NCBI RefSeq assembly: GCF_040529055.1
Contig: NZ_CP132342.1
Location: 3,904,001 to 3,968,000 of the forward strand
Source of the DNA: Xanthomonas sontii
Lineage (GTDB): Bacteria > Pseudomonadota > Gammaproteobacteria > Xanthomonadales > Xanthomonadaceae
Length of the DNA: 64,000 nt
Direction: 5' to 3'
Made by a program: the position numbers and the translations under genes. Under the pieces are notes generated by a model that saw only the letters and a program-made list of their open reading frames with translations, did no database searches and was not told where the DNA came from. Positions 19,306 through 27,599 of this stretch are shown piece by piece (positions within the stretch are counted from its first letter, which is position 1; the number at the start of each line of letters is the position of its first letter).

Positions 19306-19440
19306 ATGCAGCAGGCGAAGCCAGGGCGGCGAGACCTCGACGTCATCGAGGCGGCGGTCAAGTATGCGCACCGCCTCTACCCATTCCAGCTGAACGGCAA
19401 GATCGACCAGCCATGGAAGCAGGTGACCAATTCGGTATGA
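19306..19440 (+). CDS. 44-residue ORF, possible remnant of a lasso B2 protease
   Basis: It begins seven bases after the synthetase stop and would be translated by coupling. The sequence includes DLDVIEAAVKYAHRLYPFQ, recalling the segment just before the catalytic Cys in lasso B2 leader peptidases (a helix of the type V..AV..A.R..P). It then ends with no Cys, His or Asp catalytic region. It could be a truncated B2 gene, a novel small partner, or chance coding. No family assignment is possible at this length. Confidence 0.35.
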   Translation: MQQAKPGRRDLDVIEAAVKYAHRLYPFQLNGKIDQPWKQVTNSV

Positions 19441-19493
19441 ACTCGAAGTGCCAGTGCCAGTCGCTCACGCTGAGCTATCGAGTCCAACCCGCG

Positions 19494-19526
19494 TCAGTGC
19501 GGTCCGGAAGTACCGGACCGCACTGA
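19494..19526. terminator. Bidirectional hairpin between convergent genes
   Basis: A perfect 14-bp stem (TCAGTGCGGTCCGG with CCGGACCGCACTGA) with an AAGTA loop. It lies between the synthetase cassette and the leftward S9 peptidase gene. No marked U-tract is present. Confidence 0.65.
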
Positions 19527-19580
19527 TACCGCACAGCAGTGGCGCCTGGCGCCTCGGCCGGAGTGTCAGGCGACAGCCCC

Positions 19581-21563
19581 TTACGGCTTCGCTGCCGCCG
19601 GCGCCGCCTGCGCACCGCCCAGCGACTTGCTCAGGAACGCCAGCAGCCGGGTGTAGAACTCGCGACGATGCGCCTCGGTGTAGAAGCCATGGCCCTCGGT
19701 CGGGACGTACAGCGTTTCCACCTGCACCCCTGCCTTCTTCAACGCCGCTTCCATCTTCTTGGAATGCTGGATGGGCGCACGCTCGTCCTCGCCACCCGCC
19801 GCCAAGAACACGGGCACCTTGATCTTGTCGGCCAGATTGACCGGCGAAATCGCGGCCAATCCATCGCCCGTCCCCATCCATTCGCGCAAGAAATTCTGGC
19901 TGGCATCGCGCAGCTGGGCATCGCCCCTGACATACATCATCGGCAGGTCGTAGACACCGACATAGCCGGCCGCGCAGCGATACAGCGTCGGCTCCTTGGC
20001 CACGCCCATCAACGACGCATAGGCGCCGTAGCTGGCGCCGTACATGCAGATGCGCTGCGGGTCCGCGATACCTTGGTCGATCGCCCAGCGGGTGGCATCG
20101 GTGACGTCGTCCTGCATCTTGCCGCCCCATTGGCCTGCGCCGGCCTGCTGGAAAGCGCGCCCGTAATTGCCGGAACCCCGATAATTGACCTGCAGCACCG
20201 CGTAACCGGCGCTGGCCAGGATCTGCGCATCCTCATCGAACATGCCGTTGTCGAAGATCCCGAACGGTCCGCCATGCGGCATCACCACCATCGGCACCTT
20301 GCCGGACTTGGCCGCCGCCGGCAGGGTCACGAACCCATGCAGTGGCAGGCCATCTCGCGCCTGCAACGCGACCGGCCGCACCTCGGCCAGCTTCGGCGGC
20401 TGCAGTGCCGCACGGCGTGCGAACACGAAATCGGCCTTCTTGGCGACGGTGTCGAACAGGTAGAACTCGCCCGGATTGCGACCGGACTGCACGTTGACCA
20501 GGTTGAGCTGGCCGTCGCGCGTGCTGGAGGTGACATAGACTGCCTGCCCCGGGAAGGCCGCTTCCAGCGAGCGCTGGGTCTTGGCTTCGGGCGAGGCGTC
20601 ATCGAAAAACAGGCTCCGCGGCTTGTCGCCCAGCACTTCGATCCCGACCGGGACATGGGTGCCATGGCGATACATGATCCGATAGGGATCGGCCAGCACA
20701 TCGCGTGCCACCACCTTGCGCTCGCCGCTGTCGGTATTCCACGACTCGATGACGTCACTCCCCTTCGCCTGCTGTACCTGCAGATACGCGACATGCCCGT
20801 CTTCGGAAAAACCGATCGGCGTCTCCACGTGATGGCTGACGTTTTCGTCATTGATCAGCTTCCAGTCGCTGCCCTGCGCATCGCGATAGAACAGCTTCTT
20901 GGCATTGTCGGCATCCGCGCCCAAGGCGAAGCGCACCTTGCCTTGCTCATCGCTGTAGAAATCCGCGCCGCGCACCTTGGGCGAACCGGTCAGCAACCGC
21001 CGGCGGCCGCTATAGACGTCCATGATTTCGGTGCGGCTATAAGGATCCTGGCTGGTGCTGAACGGCTGCGCCTGGATGATGACGTTGCGGTCGTCGCCGG
21101 GCAGCGAACCAACGAAATACGCGGCAACCTTCTCCACCTTCTTGGTCTGGATCAGCGTCCCCGGCCCGTTGCCGGTCACGCGCTGGCCCACCAACAGCTC
21201 CGCCGCGCCGCCATCGGCGTTGATCGCGAACAGTTCCCCGGTCCCCCACGGCCGATCCCGCTGCCCGATCTTCTGGACCATGTTGAACAGCACGCGCGTG
21301 TCGTTGACCCACACGAAATCGGAGACGTGCGTGTTCTTCTCCATCGAGAAGCTGCCGACGATCTTGTTGTCGGAGCGGCGCATGATCGCCAGCGCGGTCC
21401 GATCCTCCAGCGGCACCGTCGCCGCGTAGTACTCGCCGGTGGGCGACAACTTCAGCGTTTCGACCTGCTCCTTGACCAGATACGGCGCCAGATCCACCTG
21501 CGCCCATGCATTCCCCGCTCCCAGCAGACACAACAACGCGACTGCGCGCAGCCCCTTCTTCAT
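19581..21563 (-). CDS. S9 family peptidase, possible isopeptidase-like
   Basis: A 660-residue exported serine peptidase. It has a signal peptide (MKKGLRAVALLCLLGAGNAWA), an N-terminal beta-propeller of about 400 residues, then the hydrolase domain. The triad is Ser511 in GASYGAY, Asp593 in GGEDER and His625 in GHGFY. It belongs to the xanthomonad dipeptidyl-aminopeptidase-like branch. Lasso peptide isopeptidases are also S9 proteins encoded beside their clusters, and this gene faces the peptide/synthetase cassette; that function is only a possibility, because such peptidases are common in xanthomonads. The ATG at 21563 opens the signal peptide, with AACAGGGGAACAGGGA upstream. A relic of a close paralogue lies at 17130-17262. 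Confidence 0.88.
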   Translation of the reverse strand: MKKGLRAVALLCLLGAGNAWAQVDLAPYLVKEQVETLKLSPTGEYYAATVPLEDRTALAIMRRSDNKIVGSFSMEKNTHVSDFVWVNDTRVLFNMVQKIGQRDRPWGTGELFAINADGGAAELLVGQRVTGNGPGTLIQTKKVEKVAAYFVGSLPGDDRNVIIQAQPFSTSQDPYSRTEIMDVYSGRRRLLTGSPKVRGADFYSDEQGKVRFALGADADNAKKLFYRDAQGSDWKLINDENVSHHVETPIGFSEDGHVAYLQVQQAKGSDVIESWNTDSGERKVVARDVLADPYRIMYRHGTHVPVGIEVLGDKPRSLFFDDASPEAKTQRSLEAAFPGQAVYVTSSTRDGQLNLVNVQSGRNPGEFYLFDTVAKKADFVFARRAALQPPKLAEVRPVALQARDGLPLHGFVTLPAAAKSGKVPMVVMPHGGPFGIFDNGMFDEDAQILASAGYAVLQVNYRGSGNYGRAFQQAGAGQWGGKMQDDVTDATRWAIDQGIADPQRICMYGASYGAYASLMGVAKEPTLYRCAAGYVGVYDLPMMYVRGDAQLRDASQNFLREWMGTGDGLAAISPVNLADKIKVPVFLAAGGEDERAPIQHSKKMEAALKKAGVQVETLYVPTEGHGFYTEAHRREFYTRLLAFLSKSLGGAQAAPAAAKP

Positions 21564-21774
21564 TCCCTGTTCCCCTGTTCCTGTTGGCGTGACGTACGCG
21601 TGAAGTCTAATCCAGGCGCTTGTCCGATGGCGTACCGGAAGCTGGGCGCCGACCTCAGGCGACGACGGGGCTGGAAACTGAAAAAGCGCGCTGCCCGGAG
21701 GCCGCACGCCCGTCACCAGCCGCGGAAACGGCGGCGCGCACCGATCAGGCGCATCGCCGCCGCCCTGCCGTCGC

Positions 21775-22782
21775 CTACTCTCTCGGCGCGCCGGTCGACC
21801 CGCGCACCATCAAGCTGAAGTCCAGCGTCTGCTGCAGCGGCACGTCCACCCGTTCGATGATGGCAAGCAGCAGGTTGACTGCGCGGACACCGATGTCGCG
21901 CATGGGCTGCCTGATCGTCGTCAATGGGGGGGTGAGGTAACGGGACGACGCCAGGTCGTCGAAGCCGACGATGGACAGCTGGTCCGGCACGCCGATGCCC
22001 AGGTCCCGGCAGGCCGCCAGGGCCCCCAGCGCCATCTGGTCGCTGAAGCAGAAGATCGCGGTCGGCGCAGGCGCACGGCCCAGCAGCGCCAGCGCGGCCG
22101 CATGGCCGGATTCGACGGAGAAATCGCCCGGCACGACGGTCAGGCTGCGCAGGCGGCGGTGCGCCTTGGCGCAGGCCCGGACCCCTTCCAGTCGCTGCTG
22201 ATGCAGGGGATTGTCGGGCGGGCCGCCGACCACGGCGATCCGCGCGTGCCCCAGCCCATACAGGTGGTCCATCACCGCGCCCGCGGCGGCCGCGTTGTCG
22301 ATGTGCACGCTGGGAATGCCCAGCGCCGGGTCGAACTCGCAGCCGTTGACCACCGGCGCGGCGGCGCCCCGCTGCTTGACGATCGCGCGCGCCGTCGGCG
22401 GCAGGCGGTGGCCGAGCACGATCAGGCCGTCGGCCTCGTTGCGCCGGAGCATCTGCGCGTAGCGCTCCTCGCGGTCGGGCTGGTGCTGGGTATCGCCCAG
22501 CAGCACGGCGTAGCCGACCGCCTGCGCGGCGTCCTCCGCGCCCTGCAGGATCTGCGCAAAGAAGGGATTGGCGATGTCCGGGACGGTGACCAGGAGCTTG
22601 CCGCTGCGCTGGGTCTTGAGCGTCCTGGCCACGGTGTTGGGCACATAGCCCAGCGCGGCGGCGGCCTGCTCGATGCGCGCGCGCGTGGCGGGCAGGACCT
22701 TTTCCGGCCGGGACAGCGCCCGCGACACCGTGCCCGCAGTGACGCCAACGTGCTTTGCGATGTCGTAGATGGTTGTGGCCAT
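21775..22782 (-). CDS. LacI family repressor of the sugar-oxidation regulon
   Basis: A 335-residue protein. The N-terminal LacI helix-turn-helix reads TIYDIAKHVGVTAGTVSRALS (in residues 4-24) and is followed by the hinge helix. The rest is a periplasmic-binding-protein-like effector domain (for example VTVPDIANPFFAQILQGAE, GFDDLASSRY). The start at ATG 22782 places the DNA-binding domain at the very N-terminus; the frame is open 25 codons further but without family similarity. It is divergent from the catabolic operon, and a palindromic site at 22853 lies between. The inducer is unknown but should be a glycoside or its keto product. Confidence 0.93.
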   Translation of the reverse strand: MATTIYDIAKHVGVTAGTVSRALSRPEKVLPATRARIEQAAAALGYVPNTVARTLKTQRSGKLLVTVPDIANPFFAQILQGAEDAAQAVGYAVLLGDTQHQPDREERYAQMLRRNEADGLIVLGHRLPPTARAIVKQRGAAAPVVNGCEFDPALGIPSVHIDNAAAAGAVMDHLYGLGHARIAVVGGPPDNPLHQQRLEGVRACAKAHRRLRSLTVVPGDFSVESGHAAALALLGRAPAPTAIFCFSDQMALGALAACRDLGIGVPDQLSIVGFDDLASSRYLTPPLTTIRQPMRDIGVRAVNLLLAIIERVDVPLQQTLDFSLMVRGSTGAPRE

Positions 22783-22852
22783 GAATCTGAGCTCTTCTTC
22801 TTTCTGCTGTGCAGTGCACAACGGGTCTTGCGGGAGGCCCATGCTAGGATGA

Positions 22853-22866
22853 TTCAATCGATTGCA
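22853..22866. promoter_or_regulatory. LacI-type operator, left copy
   Basis: TTCAATCGATTGCA contains the perfect 10-bp palindrome CAATCGATTG with a central CG, typical of LacI-family sites. It lies between the divergent repressor and isomerase genes and matches 12 of 14 bases of the fully symmetric site at 31621. It is probably the autoregulatory and operon operator. Confidence 0.75.
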
Positions 22867-22881
22867 TGAGGTCGAATCACG

Positions 22882-23934
22882 TTGAAGACGCTCAAGGGTC
22901 CAGCGCTGTTCCTGGCACAGTTCATTGCCGACACACCTCCCTTCAATCGCTTGGACACGCTGGCCGAATGGGCCGCGGGCCTGGGCTATTCTGGCCTACA
23001 AGTACCGACCAGCGCGCCCCACCTGTTCGATCTGACCCAGGCCGCGCACAGCCAGGCGTACTGCGACGACCTCGCCGGCATGCTGGCCGGGCATGGCCTG
23101 CAGATCACCGAGCTGTCCACCCACCTGCAGGGACAGCTGGTCGCCGTCCACCCCGCCTACGACAGCCTGTTCGACGGCTTCGCCCCGCCGGACAAGCGCG
23201 GCAACCCCGCCGCCCGCCAGGCCTGGGCGGTGGAGCAGCTGCAGTTGGCCGCCAAGGCCAGCCAGCGCCTGGGACTGACGGCGCATGCCACGTTTTCCGG
23301 CGCGCTGGCCTGGCCCTACTTCTATCCCTGGCCGCAACGCCCGCCCGGACTGGTGGAAGAAGCCTTCGCCGAGCTCGGCCGGCGCTGGCGTCCGATCCTG
23401 GATGCCTTCGACGCCTGCGGCGTGGACCTGTGCTTCGAGATCCACCCGGGCGAGGACCTGCACGACGGCGCCACCTTCGAGCGCTTCCTCGACGTGGTCG
23501 ACCAGCACCCACGCGCCAAGATCCTGTACGACCCCAGCCACCTGCTGCTGCAGCAGATGGACTACCTGGGTTTCATCGATCGCTACCACGCGCGCATCGG
23601 CATCTTCCACGTCAAGGACGCGGAGTATCGCGCCAGCGCGCGCAGCGGCGTCTATGGCGGCTACCAGGACTGGATCGATCGTCCGGGGCGGTTCCGTTCG
23701 CTCGGGGATGGCCAGATCGATTTCAAGGCGATCTTCTCCAAGTTCGCGCAATACGATTTCCCGGGCTGGGCGGTGCTGGAGTGGGAGTGCTGTCTGAAGC
23801 ATCCGGAAGATGGAGCACGCGAGGGGGCCGCGTTCATTCGCGACCACATCATCCGCGTGACCGAACGCGCCTTCGACGATTTCGCCGATAGCGGCGCCGA
23901 TCCGGCATCGCTGCGCCGCATGCTGGGAACCTGA
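22882..23934 (+). CDS. Sugar phosphate isomerase/epimerase-like TIM barrel
   Basis: A 350-residue AP-endonuclease-2-like TIM barrel of the xylose-isomerase superfamily. Likely metal ligands sit in CFEIHPGED, YDPSHL, IFHVKD and VLEWEC. There is no signal peptide, so it is cytoplasmic. Relatives in keto-glycoside pathways act as isomerases, epimerases or lyases of keto-sugars. The TTG at 22882 is used because no ATG or GTG lies in frame nearby; a weak GAGG precedes it by about 11 bases. It is the first gene of a five-gene rightward operon and sits just after the LacI operator. Confidence 0.85.
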   Translation: MKTLKGPALFLAQFIADTPPFNRLDTLAEWAAGLGYSGLQVPTSAPHLFDLTQAAHSQAYCDDLAGMLAGHGLQITELSTHLQGQLVAVHPAYDSLFDGFAPPDKRGNPAARQAWAVEQLQLAAKASQRLGLTAHATFSGALAWPYFYPWPQRPPGLVEEAFAELGRRWRPILDAFDACGVDLCFEIHPGEDLHDGATFERFLDVVDQHPRAKILYDPSHLLLQQMDYLGFIDRYHARIGIFHVKDAEYRASARSGVYGGYQDWIDRPGRFRSLGDGQIDFKAIFSKFAQYDFPGWAVLEWECCLKHPEDGAREGAAFIRDHIIRVTERAFDDFADSGADPASLRRMLGT

Positions 23935-23961
23935 GTCATTACCGCCCTGGGAGGGGACGCC

Positions 23962-25179
23962 ATGACGCACACCATGTCGCGCTTGGGCGCGATGATGTTT
24001 CTGCAGTTCTTCATCTGGGGCGCCTGGTTCGTGACCCTGGGGACCTATCTGGTGCAGGGGCCGCTGCACGCCAGCGCGAGCCAGGTGGCGACGGCGTTCC
24101 TCAGCCAGTCCATCGGCGCCATCGTCGCGCCGTTCCTGGTCGGCCTGATCGCCGATCGCTACTTCGCGGCGCAGCGCATCCTGGGAGTGCTGCATCTCGC
24201 CGGCGCGGTACTCATGTGGCTGGCATCCACGGCGACGAGCTTCGGCGTGTTCTTCGCCTGCGTCATGGGCTACATGCTGCTGTTCATGCCGACGCTGGCG
24301 CTGGCCAACAGCGTGGCGATGCGGCACATGCAAGCGCCGGAAAAGCAGTTCCCGCCGGTGCGCGTGGCCGGCAGCGTCGGCTGGATCGTGGCCGGCGTGC
24401 TGATCGGCTGGCTGGGCTGGGAACAGGCGCATCGGCTCGAGCTGACCTTCCGGATGGCGGCGCTGGCCTCGCTGGCCCTGGGCCTGTACGCCTTCACCCT
24501 GCCGCACACGCCGCCGCTGGCGCGCCAGCGCGATGCCGGGCTGGGGCAGATCCTGGGGCTGGACGCGCTGCGGCTGCTGAAGTCGCGCTCCTATCTGGTG
24601 TTCTTCCTGGCGTCCATCGCCATCTGCATCCCGCTGGCGTTCTACTACAACTTCACCAACCCCTATCTCAACGACCTGGGCGTGCGCGGCGCGGCAGGCC
24701 TGCAGTCGCTGGGCCAGGTGTCCGAAGTCCTGCTGATGCTGGCCATGCCGTTCCTGTTCGTGCGGCTGGGAGTCAAGACGATGCTGGCGGTGGGCATGGC
24801 GGCGTGGGTGGTGCGCTATGCGATGTTCGCCTTCGGCGATGCGGGCGGCGGCTTTTCCCTGCTGGTGATCGGCATCGTGCTGCACGGCATCTGCTACGAC
24901 TTCTTCTTCGTCACCGGCCAGATCTACACCGATGCGCATGCCGGCCCCGCCGCACGTAGCAGCGCACAGGGCTTCATCACCCTGGCCACATACGGCGTGG
25001 GCATGCTGATCGGCACCTTCCTGTCCGGCGCGGTGGTGGAGCACTACACCACCGCGGCGGGCCCGGACTGGCGGCAGATCTGGCTGTTCCCGGCCGGCGT
25101 CGCGCTGCTCGTGCTGGTCGCCTTCCTGCTGCTGTTCCGCGACCGGCCCGCCGTCGCGGCCGCACGCTCCGCACCTTGA
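23962..25179 (+). CDS. MFS transporter, nucleoside/sugar-proton symporter type
   Basis: A 405-residue protein with 12 hydrophobic segments, beginning LGAMMFLQFFIWGAWFVTLGTYL as in the NupG/XapB nucleoside-proton symporter family. The family GWIVAGVLIGWLGWE segment appears near helix 5. In sugar-oxidation clusters these carriers bring in the glycoside or its oxidised product; the substrate here is inferred from context. A GGGAGGGGA ribosome-binding site precedes the ATG. It lies 27 bp after the isomerase and 11 bp before the Gfo/Idh gene. Confidence 0.88.
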   Translation: MTHTMSRLGAMMFLQFFIWGAWFVTLGTYLVQGPLHASASQVATAFLSQSIGAIVAPFLVGLIADRYFAAQRILGVLHLAGAVLMWLASTATSFGVFFACVMGYMLLFMPTLALANSVAMRHMQAPEKQFPPVRVAGSVGWIVAGVLIGWLGWEQAHRLELTFRMAALASLALGLYAFTLPHTPPLARQRDAGLGQILGLDALRLLKSRSYLVFFLASIAICIPLAFYYNFTNPYLNDLGVRGAAGLQSLGQVSEVLLMLAMPFLFVRLGVKTMLAVGMAAWVVRYAMFAFGDAGGGFSLLVIGIVLHGICYDFFFVTGQIYTDAHAGPAARSSAQGFITLATYGVGMLIGTFLSGAVVEHYTTAAGPDWRQIWLFPAGVALLVLVAFLLLFRDRPAVAAARSAP

Positions 25180-25190
25180 GGATCCCCCCG

Positions 25191-26315
25191 ATGCCCAAGC
25201 TTGGAATCGCCATCGTCGGCACCGGCATGATCGGCGCCGTACACCGTCGCGCGGCGCTGCTGGCCGGCGCCTCGGTCCGCGGTGTCGCCGCCTCGTCCCC
25301 ACACCGCGCACGCGAGGTGGCGCAATCGTGGGATGTCCCGCATGCGTATCGCGATATCGAGGAGGTCGTCGCCGATCCGCAGGTGCAGGTCGTGCACGTC
25401 TGCACGCCCAACCATCTGCACCGCGCCATGGCGCAGGCGGCGCTGGACGCCGGCAAGCACGTGATCTGCGAGAAGCCGCTGGCCACCACGCTGGAGGATG
25501 CGCGGGCGCTGGCGGCCCTGGCCCGCGCGACCGGGCTGGTCGCCACGGTGCCCTTCGTCTACCGCTACCACCCGGTAGTCCGCGAGGCACGCGCGCGCAT
25601 CGCCCAGGGCGAACTGGGGCCGCTGCGCCTGATCCACGGCAGCTATCTGCAGGACTGGCTGCTGGATCCGGCCAGCAACAACTGGCGTGTGGACCCGTCG
25701 CTGGGCGGCACGTCGCGCGTATTCGCCGACATCGGCTCGCACTGGTGCGACCTGGTGGAATGGGTGAGCGGCGAGCGCTTCGCCGAGGTCAGCGCGGCGT
25801 TCGCGACGGTGATCGCCGAACGCGGCACCAACACCGGACAGAGCTTCACCACGCCGGCGGCGGGCGGCGCGATGCAGGCGGTCGCGAGCGAAGACGTGGC
25901 CATGGCGATGCTCCGAACCGGCGCCGGAACGCTGGCCTCGTTGACGGTCAGCCAGGTCTCGGCGGGGCGCCGCAATCGGCTCTGGTTCGAGATCGATGGC
26001 GCCCAGGCCAGCGTGGCGTTCGACCAGGAGGACGCCGAACGTCTGTGGATCGGCCGGCCCGACCAGCGCGAGGAAGTCTTCGTGCGCGGACCGGGTGCCG
26101 GCAGCGCCGAACAACGCCGGCTGGCGACGCTGCCGGCCGGGCACGCGCAGGGCTACGGCGATTGCTTCGAGGCGTTCGTCGCCGACACCTACCGCGCCAT
26201 CGACGGCGAGCGGCCGGACGGCCTGCCCACCTTCGACGACGGGCTGCGCTCGGCGCTGATCGTCGATCGCGTCATCACATCGGCCAGGACACGCGGCTGG
26301 ACATCCATCGACTGA
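25191..26315 (+). CDS. Gfo/Idh/MocA family oxidoreductase
   Basis: A 374-residue NAD(P)-dependent dehydrogenase. It has a Rossmann nucleotide site GIAIVGTGMIGAVH near the N-terminus, the EKPL motif (CEKPLATTLEDA) and a C-terminal beta-sheet domain with the substrate-binding DIGSHWCDLVEW segment. There is no signal peptide. Members oxidise or reduce hydroxyls of sugars and inositols. In the ThuB-type pathway they interconvert sugars and 3-keto-sugars in the cytoplasm. The ATG at 25191 follows GAGGA by eight bases. An in-frame TTG at 25176 overlapping the previous stop is less likely. Confidence 0.9.
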   Translation: MPKLGIAIVGTGMIGAVHRRAALLAGASVRGVAASSPHRAREVAQSWDVPHAYRDIEEVVADPQVQVVHVCTPNHLHRAMAQAALDAGKHVICEKPLATTLEDARALAALARATGLVATVPFVYRYHPVVREARARIAQGELGPLRLIHGSYLQDWLLDPASNNWRVDPSLGGTSRVFADIGSHWCDLVEWVSGERFAEVSAAFATVIAERGTNTGQSFTTPAAGGAMQAVASEDVAMAMLRTGAGTLASLTVSQVSAGRRNRLWFEIDGAQASVAFDQEDAERLWIGRPDQREEVFVRGPGAGSAEQRRLATLPAGHAQGYGDCFEAFVADTYRAIDGERPDGLPTFDDGLRSALIVDRVITSARTRGWTSID

Positions 26316-26334
26316 CTCCCGGAAGGACTTCCTG

Positions 26335-27189
26335 ATGAACACAGCGACACGCAGAACCGCAACCCTCGCACTGCTGCTCTTCGCGGCCCTGCCCGCCTTC
26401 GCACGCGACGCCGCCGGCCAGGAGGCCCCCATCGCGGTGCAGATGTACTCGCTGCGCAACGCCGGCACGCTCGACCAGCAGTTGAAGATCGTCCATGACG
26501 CCGGCGTGGGCGCGGTGGAAACGGTCGGCACGCAGAACATGAGCGCGGTGGAACTCAAGCAACTGCTGGACAAGTATTCGATCAAGGCGATCTCCTCGCA
26601 CGTGCAGCTGGCCGACCTGCGCAAGGACCTGGACGGTGCGGTGGCCTTCAACCGCTCGATCGGCAACACGACGCTGGTGGTGCCTTACCTGGACCAGAAG
26701 GAGCGGCCCACCGATGCCGCAGGCTGGACCGCACTGGGCAAGGAGCTGGGCCAGCTCGCGACGCGGGCACGCGCCAAGGGCATGCGCCTGGCCTATCACA
26801 ACCACGATTTCGAGCTGGTCGATTTCGATGGCAAGACCGGCCTGGAACTGCTGTTCGCCGCGGCCGGCCCCGATCTCAAGACCGAGCTGGACCTGGCGTG
26901 GGTCGCGCGCGCGGGTTACGACCCGGCGACGATGCTGGGCAAGTTCAAGGGCCGCATGTTCGCGGTCCACGCCAAGGACAACGCACCGAAAGGCCAGGCC
27001 CAAGACGAAGGCGGCTTCGCCGCGGTCGGCAAGGGCGTGCTGAACTGGAACGCGATCCTGCCTGCCGCGGCGGCGAGCGGCGTGCAGTGGTACATCATCG
27101 AGCACGACCAGCCGCGCGACCCGGCCAGCGTCATCCGGACCGGGGCGGAGTACCTGCGCGAACATCTGCCCGCCAGCACACAGCGCTAG
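26335..27189 (+). CDS. Exported sugar phosphate isomerase/epimerase-like protein
   Basis: A 284-residue TIM-barrel protein of the xylose-isomerase superfamily with a Sec signal peptide (cleavage after LPAFA, about residue 23), so it acts in the periplasm. Likely metal or catalytic residues lie in YHNHDFE, TELDLAWV, AVHAKD and IEHDQP. The exported location fits the periplasmic dehydrogenase and DUF1080 hydrolase of the convergent operon. A GGAAGGA site precedes the ATG. Its substrate is unknown; a keto-sugar is inferred. Confidence 0.85.
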   Translation: MNTATRRTATLALLLFAALPAFARDAAGQEAPIAVQMYSLRNAGTLDQQLKIVHDAGVGAVETVGTQNMSAVELKQLLDKYSIKAISSHVQLADLRKDLDGAVAFNRSIGNTTLVVPYLDQKERPTDAAGWTALGKELGQLATRARAKGMRLAYHNHDFELVDFDGKTGLELLFAAAGPDLKTELDLAWVARAGYDPATMLGKFKGRMFAVHAKDNAPKGQAQDEGGFAAVGKGVLNWNAILPAAAASGVQWYIIEHDQPRDPASVIRTGAEYLREHLPASTQR

Positions 27190-27207
27190 CACGCAAAGGA
27201 GTTCCGC

Positions 27208-27504
27208 TTGAAAACGATCACGACGATGGCCGTGGTGCTGCTGGGGGCGACGCTTGCGCCCAAGGCCTGGTCCAAGGACGACCCGGCGGCCGGCGCGCAG
27301 CTCTACGCGAACCATTGCACGGCCTGCCATGGCGCGAATCGCGCGGGCGTCCCGCCCACCTTCCCCGCGCTGACCGACGTGGGCAAGCGCCTGCAGCCCG
27401 CGCAGATCAAGGAGAAGATCCGCAACGGCGGCGGGCTGATGCCGCCGTTTTCGCAGCTGTCGCAACAGGAGGTCGACGACCTCGCCAGCTTCCTGGCGCA
27501 GTAG
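27208..27504 (+). CDS. Small exported class I cytochrome c
   Basis: 98 residues: a Sec signal peptide (~22 residues), then a single haem site CTACH (Cys37, Cys40, His41) and a likely axial Met in GGGLMPPFSQL. TTG is the start; a textbook AAAGGAG lies six bases upstream. As last gene of the five-gene operon it is the natural electron acceptor for the GMC/subunit-3 dehydrogenase encoded by the convergent operon, passing electrons to the respiratory chain. Confidence 0.92.
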   Translation: MKTITTMAVVLLGATLAPKAWSKDDPAAGAQLYANHCTACHGANRAGVPPTFPALTDVGKRLQPAQIKEKIRNGGGLMPPFSQLSQQEVDDLASFLAQ

Positions 27505-27518
27505 GGCGCGCCCTCCAT

Positions 27519-27555
27519 TCCCGAGTATGCCGCGTTGGGCGCGGCATACCCGGGA
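27519..27555. terminator. Bidirectional terminator-like hairpin
   Basis: GTATGCCGCG pairs with CGCGGCATAC (10 bp) around TTGGG, and the stem extends past one mismatch (TCCCG with CGGGA). It lies between the two convergent operons. The 22-base left part is identical to the inner part of the right end of the element at 59615-59883. Confidence 0.7.
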
Positions 27556-27599
27556 TCGCCGACACGCCTCGGGCGATCGGCGCCGACTGCGCGCCGGCG

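Noticed and set aside
19306..19440. Firm call of a B2 leader protease
   Set aside because: Only ~20 residues resemble the family and the Cys-His-Asp catalytic region is missing.
19581..21563. Calling the S9 peptidase a lasso isopeptidase outright
   Set aside because: S9 peptidases of this type are common in xanthomonads and the catalytic motifs do not separate the groups; position alone is not enough.
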